DNA of 64,000 nt from Panopea generosa (Eukaryota > Mollusca > Bivalvia > Adapedonta > Hiatellidae), in NCBI GenBank assembly GCA_029582155.1, contig CM055900.1:45322236-45386235 (forward strand). Direction: 5' to 3'. Positions 53,378 through 63,435 of the stretch are shown in pieces (the first letter of the stretch is position 1; every line of letters starts with the position of its first letter). A program made the translations under genes and the position numbers. The notes under the pieces were generated by a model, which saw only the letters and a list, made by a program, of their open reading frames with translations, ran no database searches and had not been told where the DNA came from.

Positions 53378-53490
53378 TTTAAAATAGTACACGAAGATTT
53401 CTTGATTTGTGACCGTCGAGGATTGTTCCATTACTGGTTGACTCGTTCGTCAGTATATTGTGACTGGGTTGGGTAACATTCATTGTTTTT
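53378..53490 (-). promoter_or_regulatory. upstream block of the receptor duplicate
   Basis: Aligns with 22885-22995 (AAAATAGTACAC; GGTTGACTCGTTCGTCAGTA against GGTCGACTCATTGGCAGTAT; GGGTTGGGTAACATTCAT against GGGTAGGGTACTATTCAT). It lies about 450 bp upstream of the remaining exon-2 piece. Confidence 0.45.
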
Positions 53491-54119
53491 GCGGAATAAT
53501 AATTTAATGTGGCAGCTTTAGAAATAATAGTCAAGCATGTCTCAAGCAGGTACGGCCGCGAAATGACTGAACATGTGTTGACATCAATGGTATATAAGTG
53601 AATAATATACGCGCTAAAAAGTATTTGGCTAATAAAAACAAAGCAGCAGCAATTATGCAATCATAGAAATGTGTTAAATGTCCATACTGATCAAATGTCT
53701 ATCTGTCTGTCTGTGTGTGTGTGTCTGTGTGTGTGTGAGTGTGTGTGTGGGTCTTTTTGTTTGTCAGTCTGTAAGTCTATTTAAAAAGTCCGTCTGTCAG
53801 TCAATCCGACCATCCATTCATCTACTACTCTTATACATAATTTTAAATCAGCTTCGTATCCAATGATGGACTGCTATGTTTAATGTATTTATTATATGTT
53901 TAAAGCAAATGAATACATATACGTGTATTGTTCAGTCAAGGATATTTTCATAAGATCCCCACCCCAACCAAAAGAGGTCAAAGTAAAGTATAAAAATGAA
54001 AACATGGTGTTTTTGTCGTATTTAAACTGTATTTACAACTAAATGAGGTCGATATTGTGTTATGAAGTAACTATTTTTGAAAGTTGGTATACACTTTTTG
54101 TCTGATGTTGGACATTATG
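53491..54119. other. intergenic with (TG)n tract
   Basis: TG-rich and TCTG-rich low complexity at about 53700-53765. Nothing else recognised. Confidence 0.6.
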
Positions 54120-54124
54120 AATTG

Positions 54125-54942
54125 TGTTTTGGCAGTTAACAGAAAAGTCTCAGAACCGGTAGTGTTCAAAAGTTTATTTTCAAAACGTCAGGTACTGACA
54201 TCATTCATGAAACGATTCTGTGAAAGCTACAAAATAATATAAACAATACGTTGTAGCTTAATCCAATAAACAATATATAAAATTACAATTATTGTCTTTT
54301 GTTCTTAGCAACTGCTTACCCAAGTCTTACATAACCAAAATAATATATCAACATATCAATGAAAATAACGTTCTTAACTTTAAAACTGTACGACTCAGTC
54401 AGGACAAATAGAACTGTGAACTCGAGTTCAGATCGAACACGCTCGACTCAAGGGCGAAACAGAGGGGCGCACTGTATAATAAATTGAATAATGTAGTAAG
54501 ACGGTAACCAAAAGAAACAGTTAGAATTGATAACAGACGTAAGTATTGAAGGTATACAAAGTTCGGGGCGTGTTTACAATATACTGACACGCAAATACAC
54601 AGTAGAATAGCTAACCCGTAAGGCGCACGTAGGGGCGAACTACCTTCGGAGTGGAGTAAAAAAAAACTCGGAAAATAAACAACCTAGTTTAAACTAAATA
54701 CACAATCAAATTAAACAATGATTAAGAACTCATCATAAACATCCGGTTTACTTTTAAACTGCTTATATTCACTTACATGGTTGTCTTTGTAGGCAAAAAA
54801 CAAAGGAAATTTTAAGAGCACGTTTACCCTGCATCGGCCATTTAAACAATGTTTTCGGACCAAGGATGCTTCGTCCTTACGCCCCTCGCTCGTGGGCTTT
54901 TCATATAAATAATAATAATAATAAAAATACAATGACATTACA
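54125..54942 (-). repeat. 3' LTR (818 bp)
   Basis: Plus-strand edges TGTTTTGGCAG...GACATTACA. It carries 45 bp (starting CGTAGGGGCGAACTACC) that the other LTR lacks. A purine-rich tract on the minus strand, GACGGGGAC, abuts its inner edge and could be the polypurine tract. Confidence 0.95.
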
Positions 54943-55070
54943 GTCCCCGTCTGATATGATAATATCACCTTACATACAATGATAATGAAAGATAACCTTA
55001 TAATCTGGTCCAGTGAATTAAAAATGCCTGATTTAACCAGGTTACACAAAGTTCTAGCAGAACACGCTAA

Positions 55071-57707
55071 TTATTGTTCGTTTGGCACAAGAAGCACAAC
55101 TTCTGTTGATGGACGCTGAAAAACCTTTTGATCTGATCCGACGCGGACACTGATCTTGCGGACACGAGAATCATCGCTTTCAAAGGTCTTCTCGACAATT
55201 CCCATGGGCCAATCATTGCGGTGGACGGTCTTTTCACGCAACAGAACGATATCGCCCACTTCAAGGTTCCGGTTGTCCTGCTGCCATTTCTTTCGCAGTT
55301 GGAGTGAAGAGAGATACTCCCCTTTCCATCTCTTCCAAAAACAGTTAGAAAGGTACTGTACACAACGCCATTGATTCTTATACAGGTCTTTTTGCGAAAA
55401 CGTTTCAATGTTGAAGGAGTCCACAGAGTGTGTTGTCTTCAAGGTAAGTAAGGTCGCAGGACACAAAAGAGAAGGCGACTGAGGATCAGCAGGAATGTCA
55501 GTAAGAGGGCGTGCGTTTATTATGGAACACACCTCCGCCATCAATGTTACTAAAACTTCGTGTGTAAGTCGTGTGATTTTTGGATCCAACAACAAAGAAT
55601 CCAGAATCCTCCGGGAAACACCAATTAGCCTTTCCCAGGCTCCACCCATATGAGATGCGTGTGGTGGGTTAAACTTCCACTGGATTCCGCTCTTTGTCAT
55701 GAAGTTCTGAAGATTGGAATCATTAATGTCGATCACGTTGATATTCATCTCTGTCGTAGCCCCGACGAAATTGGTACCACAGTCGGAGCAGATCAAGCGA
55801 ACTTCACCCCTGAGTTCCGTAAAGCGACGAAGAGTATTGATGAAACTGGAGGCGCTCATCTCTTCTATCACCTCAATGTGGATAGCACGGATCGCCAAAC
55901 ATGTAAATATTACCGCCCATCTCTTAGCCTGTGTTTGCCCACTTCTGGTTTTCCGAGTTACAATACCCCATGGCCCGAATACATCCACACCAATATACGA
56001 AAAGGGTGGCGCAGGATGCAGACGTGCTTCTGCGAGGTCGGCCATCTTAGGTTGCTGCTGTTTGCCACGTAGCTTCCGACACGTAACGCACTTCTGAATA
56101 TGGGAGTTGACATGACGGCGACATCCCACTATCCAGTACCCGGCAGTTCTTATTGCCCCTTCAGTAAATATGCGCCTTTGGAGTTTAATTTCACGATGAA
56201 ACTGAGCCACAAGTAATTCGGCAATGTAGCTCTTCTTAGGGATGATCAGTGGATTCTTCTCTTGAAGTGTCAAATTTGATCGTCGAAGTCGACCTCCAAC
56301 TCTAAGCAATCCGGTGTCATCAATGAATGGGTCAAGGTTGAAAATTGGACTTGCACGGGAAACAGAATTTCCATCCTGGAGGGCTTCAATCTCATCCTGA
56401 AATGACTCATTCTGAACCACGCGTACAATCAAAATCTCGACCTTGCGTAGAGTGAAGGTAGCAGGAACCTCATCATTTTCATCACACTCTGTTCGTACAG
56501 TTTTTCGGTACACCCCAAAAAATACTTTTTGGATCAGTAAAATAGCTCTGGCAGGTCGAAACCAATCTGAAAACCTTTCAAAACGATGGGATCCTAATCC
56601 GGACGTCAATAATTTCTGCACCTCCGTCTTGTGGGAATATACTTCCATATCAATGTTGTCACCAAGGTCCAATGACTCATTATCGTCAATAGCATCAAGT
56701 AGTTCTGGTGGTCCATTTAACCAAAGACTGCTCTGTATGTCTCTGGCTAATACGGAACGGGTGCCTTCATCTGCTGGATTTAACTTTGTTGGGATGTAGT
56801 TCCAGTCAATAGGTTTGCTGCATCTGCGTATCCTCTCTACACGATTTGCCACATAAGTAAAGAAACGTTTGGTTTCGTTTTGGATGTAGCCGATAACAAC
56901 TTTGCTGTCAGTAAAGAACTGAACAGAATCAAAGTTTGTGTCGAGTTCCATATTGATAACATCAAACAACTCGACCGCTAGGACCGCGGCACATAGTTCC
57001 AACCTAGGTATTGTATGGCCATGTTTAGGGGCCAACTTAGTTTTTCCCATGACAAAACCAAGGCGCTGGTCTCCTGATGCTGACTTTAGTCTTAGGTAGG
57101 CAACTGCTGCTATAGCTTTCAACGAGGCATCCGAGAATATAAGTAGATCTTTGCTGTCTGCTTGACTAATGGAAAGTCCACCGTAAGTGCGAAGAATCTG
57201 CAGATTCTCCAGACCCTTCAAAGATGACTTCCAATTTCTCCATTTTTGAAGAAAGTCTGGTGGCAAAGGCTCATCCCAATCGAGTCCACTCGTCATAGCC
57301 TCGCGAAGAATAGCCTTTCCAGCAATCGTCACTGGTGCCACGAAACCCAAGGGGTCAAACAAGCTATTGATCGACGAGAGGACCCCACGTCTGGTAAATG
57401 GTTTCTCTTCTATGTTCACCTTGAACGTGAAGTGATCTTTCTGAAGACTCCAACACACGCCCAAGCTTCTCTGCGTTGGTAAATCGTCGTTACAGAGCTC
57501 TACATCTTTTAAATCTTTGGCAAGGTCTTTGTTATCGAACTCTGCAAGCACTTCACTGGAGTTGGACGATATCTTATGTAGCCGTAAATTACCATACTCT
57601 TGTAGACCTTTCTTGGTTCGCTGAAGTAAATCGATAGCTTTCTCTGCAGATGCATGTGAGGACAGAGCGTCATCCACATAAAAGTTACGATGGACGAAGG
57701 ACTTCAT
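55071..57707 (-). CDS. BEL/Pao pol, C-terminal part (RT end, RNase H, integrase)
   Basis: 878 codons. It begins inside the reverse transcriptase, with the YVDD active-site box at residues 10-13. RNase H follows, with its first Asp near residue 191. The integrase has a zinc-binding region near residue 500 and DDE residues near 574 (VDVFGPWG), 642 (SDCGTNF) and 692 (GAWERLIG). The second histidine of the HHCC finger is not at its usual place (HREIKLQRR), while the CVTC cysteines are present. A TGA near 57732 separates it from the upstream RT part. Confidence 0.93.
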   Translation of the reverse strand: MKSFVHRNFYVDDALSSHASAEKAIDLLQRTKKGLQEYGNLRLHKISSNSSEVLAEFDNKDLAKDLKDVELCNDDLPTQRSLGVCWSLQKDHFTFKVNIEEKPFTRRGVLSSINSLFDPLGFVAPVTIAGKAILREAMTSGLDWDEPLPPDFLQKWRNWKSSLKGLENLQILRTYGGLSISQADSKDLLIFSDASLKAIAAVAYLRLKSASGDQRLGFVMGKTKLAPKHGHTIPRLELCAAVLAVELFDVINMELDTNFDSVQFFTDSKVVIGYIQNETKRFFTYVANRVERIRRCSKPIDWNYIPTKLNPADEGTRSVLARDIQSSLWLNGPPELLDAIDDNESLDLGDNIDMEVYSHKTEVQKLLTSGLGSHRFERFSDWFRPARAILLIQKVFFGVYRKTVRTECDENDEVPATFTLRKVEILIVRVVQNESFQDEIEALQDGNSVSRASPIFNLDPFIDDTGLLRVGGRLRRSNLTLQEKNPLIIPKKSYIAELLVAQFHREIKLQRRIFTEGAIRTAGYWIVGCRRHVNSHIQKCVTCRKLRGKQQQPKMADLAEARLHPAPPFSYIGVDVFGPWGIVTRKTRSGQTQAKRWAVIFTCLAIRAIHIEVIEEMSASSFINTLRRFTELRGEVRLICSDCGTNFVGATTEMNINVIDINDSNLQNFMTKSGIQWKFNPPHASHMGGAWERLIGVSRRILDSLLLDPKITRLTHEVLVTLMAEVCSIINARPLTDIPADPQSPSLLCPATLLTLKTTHSVDSFNIETFSQKDLYKNQWRCVQYLSNCFWKRWKGEYLSSLQLRKKWQQDNRNLEVGDIVLLREKTVHRNDWPMGIVEKTFESDDSRVRKISVRVGSDQKVFQRPSTEVVLLVPNEQ

Positions 57708-58160
57708 GTCAGCTCCATACTTGACTGCTGCCTCATCTGCCGTTCAACGCAAACCAAAGGTCGCTACAGCAGGAGAGGGACTGTTTCCAAAAACATGAAC
57801 CTTCATCTGGTAATCAACTAAGGGCTGGTGAAAGTCGTTCTCCTTTTGCCAAATGAACCTTAGATACCGTCTATGATCACCATCAACCAAAAAACAATAA
57901 AACATCTGTTCTATGTCTGCCATTATAGCTACGGATTCTCTTCTAAATCTGAGTAGTACTCCAACAAGGTTGTTCATAAGGTCGGGTCCACTCATCATGA
58001 CGTCGTTCAGAGATACTCCGTTACATTTCGCAGAGGAATCGAAAACTCCACGGATCTTGTCTTTCTTCTGAGGGTGATACACCCCGAAAAGAGGTAAGTA
58101 CCAGCACTCGGTATTTGGTGGTAACGATGGTGCTAACTCAGCGTGACCTGCTTCAAAGAG
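57708..58160 (-). pseudogene. BEL/Pao reverse transcriptase, N-terminal part
   Basis: The frame from about 58155 (GHAELAPSL) through 57744 contains DKIRGVFDSSAK and the first catalytic Asp in AIMADIEQMFYCF. It ends GLR-stop (TGA at about 57731-57733) and would continue in the same frame with TADEAAVKYGADMK into the 878-codon segment. Upstream it is out of frame with the protease segment. Confidence 0.88.
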
Positions 58161-59199
58161 AGTGGGTCCTCTTAGTAGCGTTTCTAGTAAGGTTGTTATC
58201 TAGACTAACAGCTCGGTCTAGTGCTTGCTTCCTGTTGTTCGGGAGAACAGGTCGTGATTTCTTAAAAGGCAAAGGGGCGATCCAGTTTCCTGACGGGTCT
58301 TTCTCCATGTCATAATCCATTTGGGCCATGAACGCGCGATCCTCAATCGACATCGACGGTCGGTTGTCAGCATTAGTGCGTTGAAAAACAGACTGGTTCT
58401 CAACGTACTCTGATATATGCATCTTTTTGTCACAAGGTGTCAATATACTGGTAGAAGGTTGTTTAAGTGACGGAAACAACATGGTCTTCATCACACCGAT
58501 AGACGTAAATGCGTGCATACCATCCAAGCAAGCTTCTCCAATAACTACCCAGCCCAACGGGAGAAGCTGTGCAAACGGTTTAAGTGGGTCACCTCTTTTT
58601 TGGTCAAGAACATGATGTGCACTCAGCATGTCCCTGCCGATTAATAACGATATGTTCGCTGTATCGTCCAATGGAGGAATCAAATTTGCTATCTCAGCAA
58701 GATGCGGATGATTAGCAGCTACTTCACGGGTCGGAATCTCATGGCGGTTATCTGGTATGGCGTCACACTCGATAAGTGAAGGTAGGTTGAGTATCGTCTT
58801 GTTGTCAAGAGAATGGACAATAAAACCATGAGAACGCCTGCCATTTACTGTTGAGGAACCACTGCAAGTTGACAAAGTGTATGTCTCGTATGTACTGTCA
58901 GGATCAAATAATTCAAAGAGTTCATGTTTTGCTAGTGACTTGTTACTCTGTTCGTCAAGCACTGCATAGATGTTGATTGGTGGGTGTTGGCTTCGCTCGT
59001 GATGAATAGTTACAAGTACGATTTTAGCACAGGACCTGCTACTAAAACCACCGCAGACGTCTGTACATGCATTGTTAACAATGGGAACCGACGGCTTATC
59101 CTTGCTGACAGGATATTTCAATTCTGTGCTGGTAAAGTTCAAACTTAACTTCTCCCCGCCATGACCCTGGTCGGTTCTCTTAGGTGAATCATTATGCAT
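58153..59199 (-). CDS. BEL/Pao protease region
   Basis: 348 codons. Contains a retropepsin-like aspartic protease segment with AVLDEQSNKSLAKHELFELF (an unusual DEQ in place of DSG/DTG) and LLIGRDMLSAHHV, the DUF1758 type of BEL/Pao elements. It ends in a frameshift just before the reverse transcriptase. Confidence 0.85.
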   Translation of the reverse strand: MHNDSPKRTDQGHGGEKLSLNFTSTELKYPVSKDKPSVPIVNNACTDVCGGFSSRSCAKIVLVTIHHERSQHPPINIYAVLDEQSNKSLAKHELFELFDPDSTYETYTLSTCSGSSTVNGRRSHGFIVHSLDNKTILNLPSLIECDAIPDNRHEIPTREVAANHPHLAEIANLIPPLDDTANISLLIGRDMLSAHHVLDQKRGDPLKPFAQLLPLGWVVIGEACLDGMHAFTSIGVMKTMLFPSLKQPSTSILTPCDKKMHISEYVENQSVFQRTNADNRPSMSIEDRAFMAQMDYDMEKDPSGNWIAPLPFKKSRPVLPNNRKQALDRAVSLDNNLTRNATKRTHSL

Positions 59200-59507
59200 G
59201 CCGGTACAATGATACTTGCTTCCACAACTGTCTCATTTACACGAACACGGCAGTCAACAACCATGTGCTTGCCGTCACAACACTTAAAACACTGTCCATG
59301 TTTCCTAAGAATATCTTTACGTTCGTCTATTTTCATTGATCGAAACTCAAAGCATTCACTGGTGAGATGACCCGAGTTGTGGTACGCGCATCGTTTCCTT
59401 ACGTTATCCTCGCGTGGTTTCCTTAACGGTTCCTGTACTGTAGTTCTTTTGGCTGTCACACCCTGTCTGTGCTGCCTGTTGAATATAGGTGTTGTACCGC
59501 CTGACAT
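59145..59507 (-). CDS. BEL/Pao zinc-knuckle segment
   Basis: 120 codons with CAYHNSGHLTSEC and CFKCCDGKHMVVDC, paired CCHC-type knuckles used for RNA binding. It is frame-shifted relative to both gag upstream and the protease downstream, each by one base within a short overlap. Confidence 0.85.
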   Translation of the reverse strand: MSGGTTPIFNRQHRQGVTAKRTTVQEPLRKPREDNVRKRCAYHNSGHLTSECFEFRSMKIDERKDILRKHGQCFKCCDGKHMVVDCRVRVNETVVEASIIVPACIMIHLREPTRVMAGRS

Positions 59508-61402
59508 ATCTTGTCGCTGCGACCTGGTACGCGGTGAGAAAGAGTCAAGTCAAACCCAGGATCGTTAATGACTGATGCCATATCCTGAACAAAAGTGCAA
59601 AAGAAACCAAAGGGGGGATAAACCACATCATGGGTCTTTTTGTAGTGAACAGCTTTGTCACGCCATTTGTTTCGTAGATTGGGTGGGAATTTCTGTACCA
59701 CTGAGTTCACACCATCGGTCGCGTCGAAGTAGCTTAGAGTTGCACCATATCTGTGGTCGTTTTTCACAGCATTTATTTCATTGAGCGTGTCTGAGAGTCG
59801 ATAAAAGCTCATTTTATCATTAGAGTTAAAATATGTAATTATGTTGCCCAACTTCTCCTTTAGTGCCTTTGCAATTCTTTCAGGGCTGCCATAGTAAGAA
59901 TCCAATCTCTCCCATGCCTTTTGAAGTGCAAGGGTTGAATCACTAGAATTTGAATTTTTAATACTTCTCACCTGTTCATGTGGCTGTTCCCTGAGATTAT
60001 GCAGCATAAGGTCTAATTCAACAGATGGAGACGCTTCTATCTCTACTACGACCTCCTTAAAGGTAGATTTCCATGCCAAGTAAAATTCAGAATTACCGGA
60101 GAATGGTTTCACTCTTTCCATGATGAAACTTTTCTTTGTCATGAAATTAGTCATGTCTGTAAAAGCCTGATTGATATCTGGGCTGGACTTTACTGAATAG
60201 TGTTTATCTAGAGCAACTACTGGTTGCTGGTCAGGAATGAAGTGCCTCGCGTGTGGATCAAGTTGAGTTTTAGGCGGAGCCTGTTGAGATTCTGTTGTCA
60301 TATTGATGGCAGCTGGCTGGTTGCTCGTCTGATGTAAGACTGTGTGTGGATTCTCTAGTGGTGCATCTGCATGTACATGCGATTTTGCATGCGAAAATAT
60401 CTGGCGTGGCATACGCACATTTGAGGAAGTTGCTTCCGGTAGTTTCGGAGCCATATCTGATGGTAGTAGAGTGTTCAAGGGACTAAATAATGGATTTGGC
60501 ACACTAATAAATGGAGTCATGACTGGCGGAATATTTTGAATAGGGGTAGTAAGCCTTTCAGATGAGTGTTCATTTTTAACTTGTTCACTATGTTCTAAAA
60601 GCAAATTCTGATTTGTAACATAACGACTAGTATGCTCCTCAGTCCACTCGCTTACACTGTCAGACTTAAAATCATCAAGTTCCTCTTCAAGAACTCTCAC
60701 GCCGATTTCAGCTATTTCAGTATCTTCTTCAGCTTTAATACGCTTCACCTTCCCATCAATAGCTGCTTTCTGTATCATTATTTCAGTCTCTCGATCAATA
60801 AACTCAAGCTTTTTACGTGCAACTTTCGCTTTAATCTTTTGCTGTATAAACATATCAGATGATACACTGCCAGACTGTGACTTGCGTGACGATCTAATAG
60901 ATTTTGATGATTTGACCGATTTTTGTTTTTCAGTACTCTGGGATGGGGAATCCATGTACGATTGCTTCGGTTCTCTCTTAGTATGTTGAGTTTCCAGAAA
61001 CCGTTCAACTTTAAGTTGCGCAGTGCTTAGGATGTCTTTCTGAGTATCAAGCTCTAGTAAACTGTTACTCGTGTATATTCTTTCCAAAAATGTACAGAAT
61101 TCACCATGAACTAACTTGTATTCTGCGAAGTCCTTCTTTAACAGACTAAGAGTTAGCTTTCTTGTATTAATATCGTCTGTTTGGTTAAGCACTAGAATGT
61201 TTTCATCAATCTGTTTATATAAGGGAGCTAATTTAACAGCATATTTTGCAACAGTGTCCTCATATTGACCATATCCTTTTTCTGTCATCCTCCGTAAACG
61301 TCGGGTATCCTCCGCATCCACATTGTCGACCTCCCGAGTGAGAAAATCCTGCTGCGTACCAGCGTCCTCATCACCGATGTCCTGTTTTCCATTCGAAACC
61401 AT
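59456..61402 (-). CDS. BEL/Pao gag
   Basis: 648 codons from an ATG at 61402, only seven bases inside the 5' LTR boundary. The N-terminal half is charged, with coiled-coil-like stretches around residues 190-250 (KAKVARKKLEFIDRETEIM). The C-terminal half has the DUF1759 gag signature (VKPFSGNSEFYLAWKSTF, LQKAWERLDSYYGSPERI). The frame is lost near 59545, where a one-base change would join it to the zinc-knuckle segment. Confidence 0.9.
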   Translation of the reverse strand: MVSNGKQDIGDEDAGTQQDFLTREVDNVDAEDTRRLRRMTEKGYGQYEDTVAKYAVKLAPLYKQIDENILVLNQTDDINTRKLTLSLLKKDFAEYKLVHGEFCTFLERIYTSNSLLELDTQKDILSTAQLKVERFLETQHTKREPKQSYMDSPSQSTEKQKSVKSSKSIRSSRKSQSGSVSSDMFIQQKIKAKVARKKLEFIDRETEIMIQKAAIDGKVKRIKAEEDTEIAEIGVRVLEEELDDFKSDSVSEWTEEHTSRYVTNQNLLLEHSEQVKNEHSSERLTTPIQNIPPVMTPFISVPNPLFSPLNTLLPSDMAPKLPEATSSNVRMPRQIFSHAKSHVHADAPLENPHTVLHQTSNQPAAINMTTESQQAPPKTQLDPHARHFIPDQQPVVALDKHYSVKSSPDINQAFTDMTNFMTKKSFIMERVKPFSGNSEFYLAWKSTFKEVVVEIEASPSVELDLMLHNLREQPHEQVRSIKNSNSSDSTLALQKAWERLDSYYGSPERIAKALKEKLGNIITYFNSNDKMSFYRLSDTLNEINAVKNDHRYGATLSYFDATDGVNSVVQKFPPNLRNKWRDKAVHYKKTHDVVYPPFGFFCTFVQDMASVINDPGFDLTLSHRVPGRSDKICQAVQHLYSTGSTDRV

Positions 61403-61409
61403 CTTTCAC

Positions 61410-62189
61410 TGTTTTGGCAGTTAACAGAAAAGTCTCAGAACCGGTAGTGTTCAAAAGTTTATTTTCAAAACGTCAGGTACTGACATCATTCATGAAACGA
61501 TTCTGTGAAAGCTACAAAATAATATAAACAATACGTTGTAGCTTAATCCAATAAACAATATATAAAATTACAATTATTGTCTTTTGTTCTTAGCAACTGC
61601 TTACCCAAGTCTTACATAACCAAAATAATATATCAACATATCAATGAAAATAACGTTCTTAACTTTAAAACTGTACGACTCAGTCAGGACAAGTAGAACT
61701 GTGAACTCGAGTTCAGATCGAACACGCTCGACTCAAGGGCGAAACAGAGGGGCGCACTGTATAATGAATTGAATAATGTAGTAAGACGGTAACCAAAAGA
61801 AACAGTTAGAATTGATAACAGACGTAAGTATTGAAGGTATACAAAGTTCGGGGCGTGTTTACAATATACTGACACGCAAATACACCGTAGAATAGCTAAC
61901 CCGTAAGGCGCAAAATAAACAACCTAGTTTAAACTAAATACACAATCAAATTAAACAATATGCAATGATTAAGAACTCATCATAAACATCCGGTTTACTT
62001 TTAAACTGCTTAAATTCACTTACATGGTTGTCTTTGTAGGCAAAAAACAAAGGAAATTTTAAGAGCACGTTTACTCTGCACCGGCCATTTAAACAATGTT
62101 TTCGGACCAAGGATGCTTCGTCCTTACGCCCCTCGCTCGTGGGCTTTTCATATAAATAATAATAATAATAAAAATACAATGACATTACA
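61410..62189 (-). repeat. 5' LTR (780 bp)
   Basis: Upstream LTR with respect to the element. It lacks the 45-bp segment present in the other LTR and has a 7-bp insertion near 61964. Substitutions are few (about seven by eye). Confidence 0.95.
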
Positions 62190-62194
62190 AATTG

Positions 62195-62586
62195 CATACG
62201 GTTGTACTTTATTTGAGTTTGTATATTGACAGATAAACATTGCAAGACAAGAGTGCTTTATGCGAATAAAACCTCCGTGGCATCAGCTGTTGCAGATCCT
62301 CCTATTATGATGGGATGTTTGACAGATCGTTTTGTGCATCTTTATTGTAAAAAAAATGTTACAACGGCATGGCAAGTGACAATTCCTATACAATGTTTTG
62401 TTCTTTTTAATATCCACAGATTACTTTGAAAAGAAAATAAATGATTTGTTTTCGTTTGAGCAAAGCGAATTAGAAAATAACGATATTATGATTCTCTCTG
62501 CACTCGGGAACAAGGAGCTACAATGACGTAAAAACAAAACAATAATCCACAGAAAAAAGTATCGCGAATCGTTTTGGAACAAGCAT
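62195..62586. other. intergenic, nothing recognised
   Basis: AT-rich flank of the retrotransposon with no supported feature. Confidence 0.5.
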
Positions 62587-62735
62587 TTTAACCACTGCAT
62601 ACTACCGTACCTCACATACCAAGGAGCTGTATATTTAATCACTGCATACAACCGTATCTCCCATACCAATGAGCTGTATATTGAACCACTGCATACTTGC
62701 GTATGTCCTGTACCAAGGAGCTGTATATTAACCGT
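62587..62735 (+). repeat. ~50-bp tandem repeat, three copies
   Basis: Three units of (ACC/ATC)ACTGCATAC...CGTA...CCATACCAANGAGCTGTATATT with slight differences. Confidence 0.85.
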
Positions 62736-63175
62736 ATAACGTTTAATTAATATAAATTTATTTTACCTCCATTTTCAAGTAAACTTTCAGTTCTTACGTT
62801 TCCTGGGTAGACCAAGTTCTCATTGTTATTGACCAGAGACCGTTTAATCGATCCTGGGATCGAACCAGTGACATCTGGGTACGGTGTAAGTCAATTAAAA
62901 ATATATTCAACTGTATTATGTTAACGTGATAAACCTTTCTGTGTTGAAGAACGAAGATAACCTGATTGAGAAGTATAGAGCCGCACACCATATATTAGTT
63001 TAATACATCGGCCCTTCAAAACGTAATAATTGGAAATCAATGGTTTACCGAAAAAATGTTAAATGTTGACCATAAAGCCTGTAACGTTTGGCTGACGCTG
63101 AATAATATCGCAATATATGTGTATTTTATAATTATACAGCTACATACGAAATAGTTATTGAATTTATTGACTGAC
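62736..63175. other. intergenic, nothing recognised
   Basis: Contains a possible B-box-like GATCGAACCAGTGAC near 62860, but no complete SINE can be built. Confidence 0.4.
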
Positions 63176-63179
63176 GGAC

Positions 63180-63435
63180 GGACATGGGTAGCATGGTCCG
63201 ATCCTCGGCGACGGCTATGTATGAACAAGACATTTTAGCCGCATATGCGAAGTACTGGTTTAGTTTAAACTTATTTATTATGTAGAAGCATAAGCATATG
63301 CGGAAAAAGTGTCTTGCTCAAGAACACCACACATAGCCGTGGCGGAGTACTGGTTCTACCCAGGAAGTCTTCAAACATGATTTGTCAAAGTTGTAACAAC
63401 TTGTTTCACAATCGAAGTAAAAACATAAGTTTAGA
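63180..63435 (+). repeat. rearranged SINE (family B)
   Basis: GGTCCGATCCTCGGCGACGGC...GAACAAGACATTTTAGCCGC is followed by an inverted partial copy (CATATGCGGAAAAAGTGTCT, TTGCTCAAGAACACC), then GAGTACTGGTTCTACCCAGG and AACAACTTGTTTCAC. Looks like two nested or inverted copies. Confidence 0.65.

Larger units (their letters stand above)
54120..62194 (-). mobile_element. BEL/Pao LTR retrotransposon, nearly complete
   Basis: LTRs at 54125-54942 and 61410-62189, each TG...CA, flanked by a 5-bp duplication AATTG (54120-54124 and 62190-62194). Domain order on the minus strand is gag, zinc knuckle, aspartic protease, reverse transcriptase, RNase H, integrase, typical of BEL/Pao. The LTRs differ at about seven single positions plus two indels, so insertion is recent. 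The coding region is interrupted by at least three frame changes and one in-frame stop, so this copy is probably not autonomous unless those are assembly errors. Confidence 0.95.

Noticed and set aside
55156-57482. Several plus-strand frames of 70-140 codons over the retrotransposon
   Set aside because: Antisense of pol; the minus strand carries clear RT, RNase H and integrase motifs.
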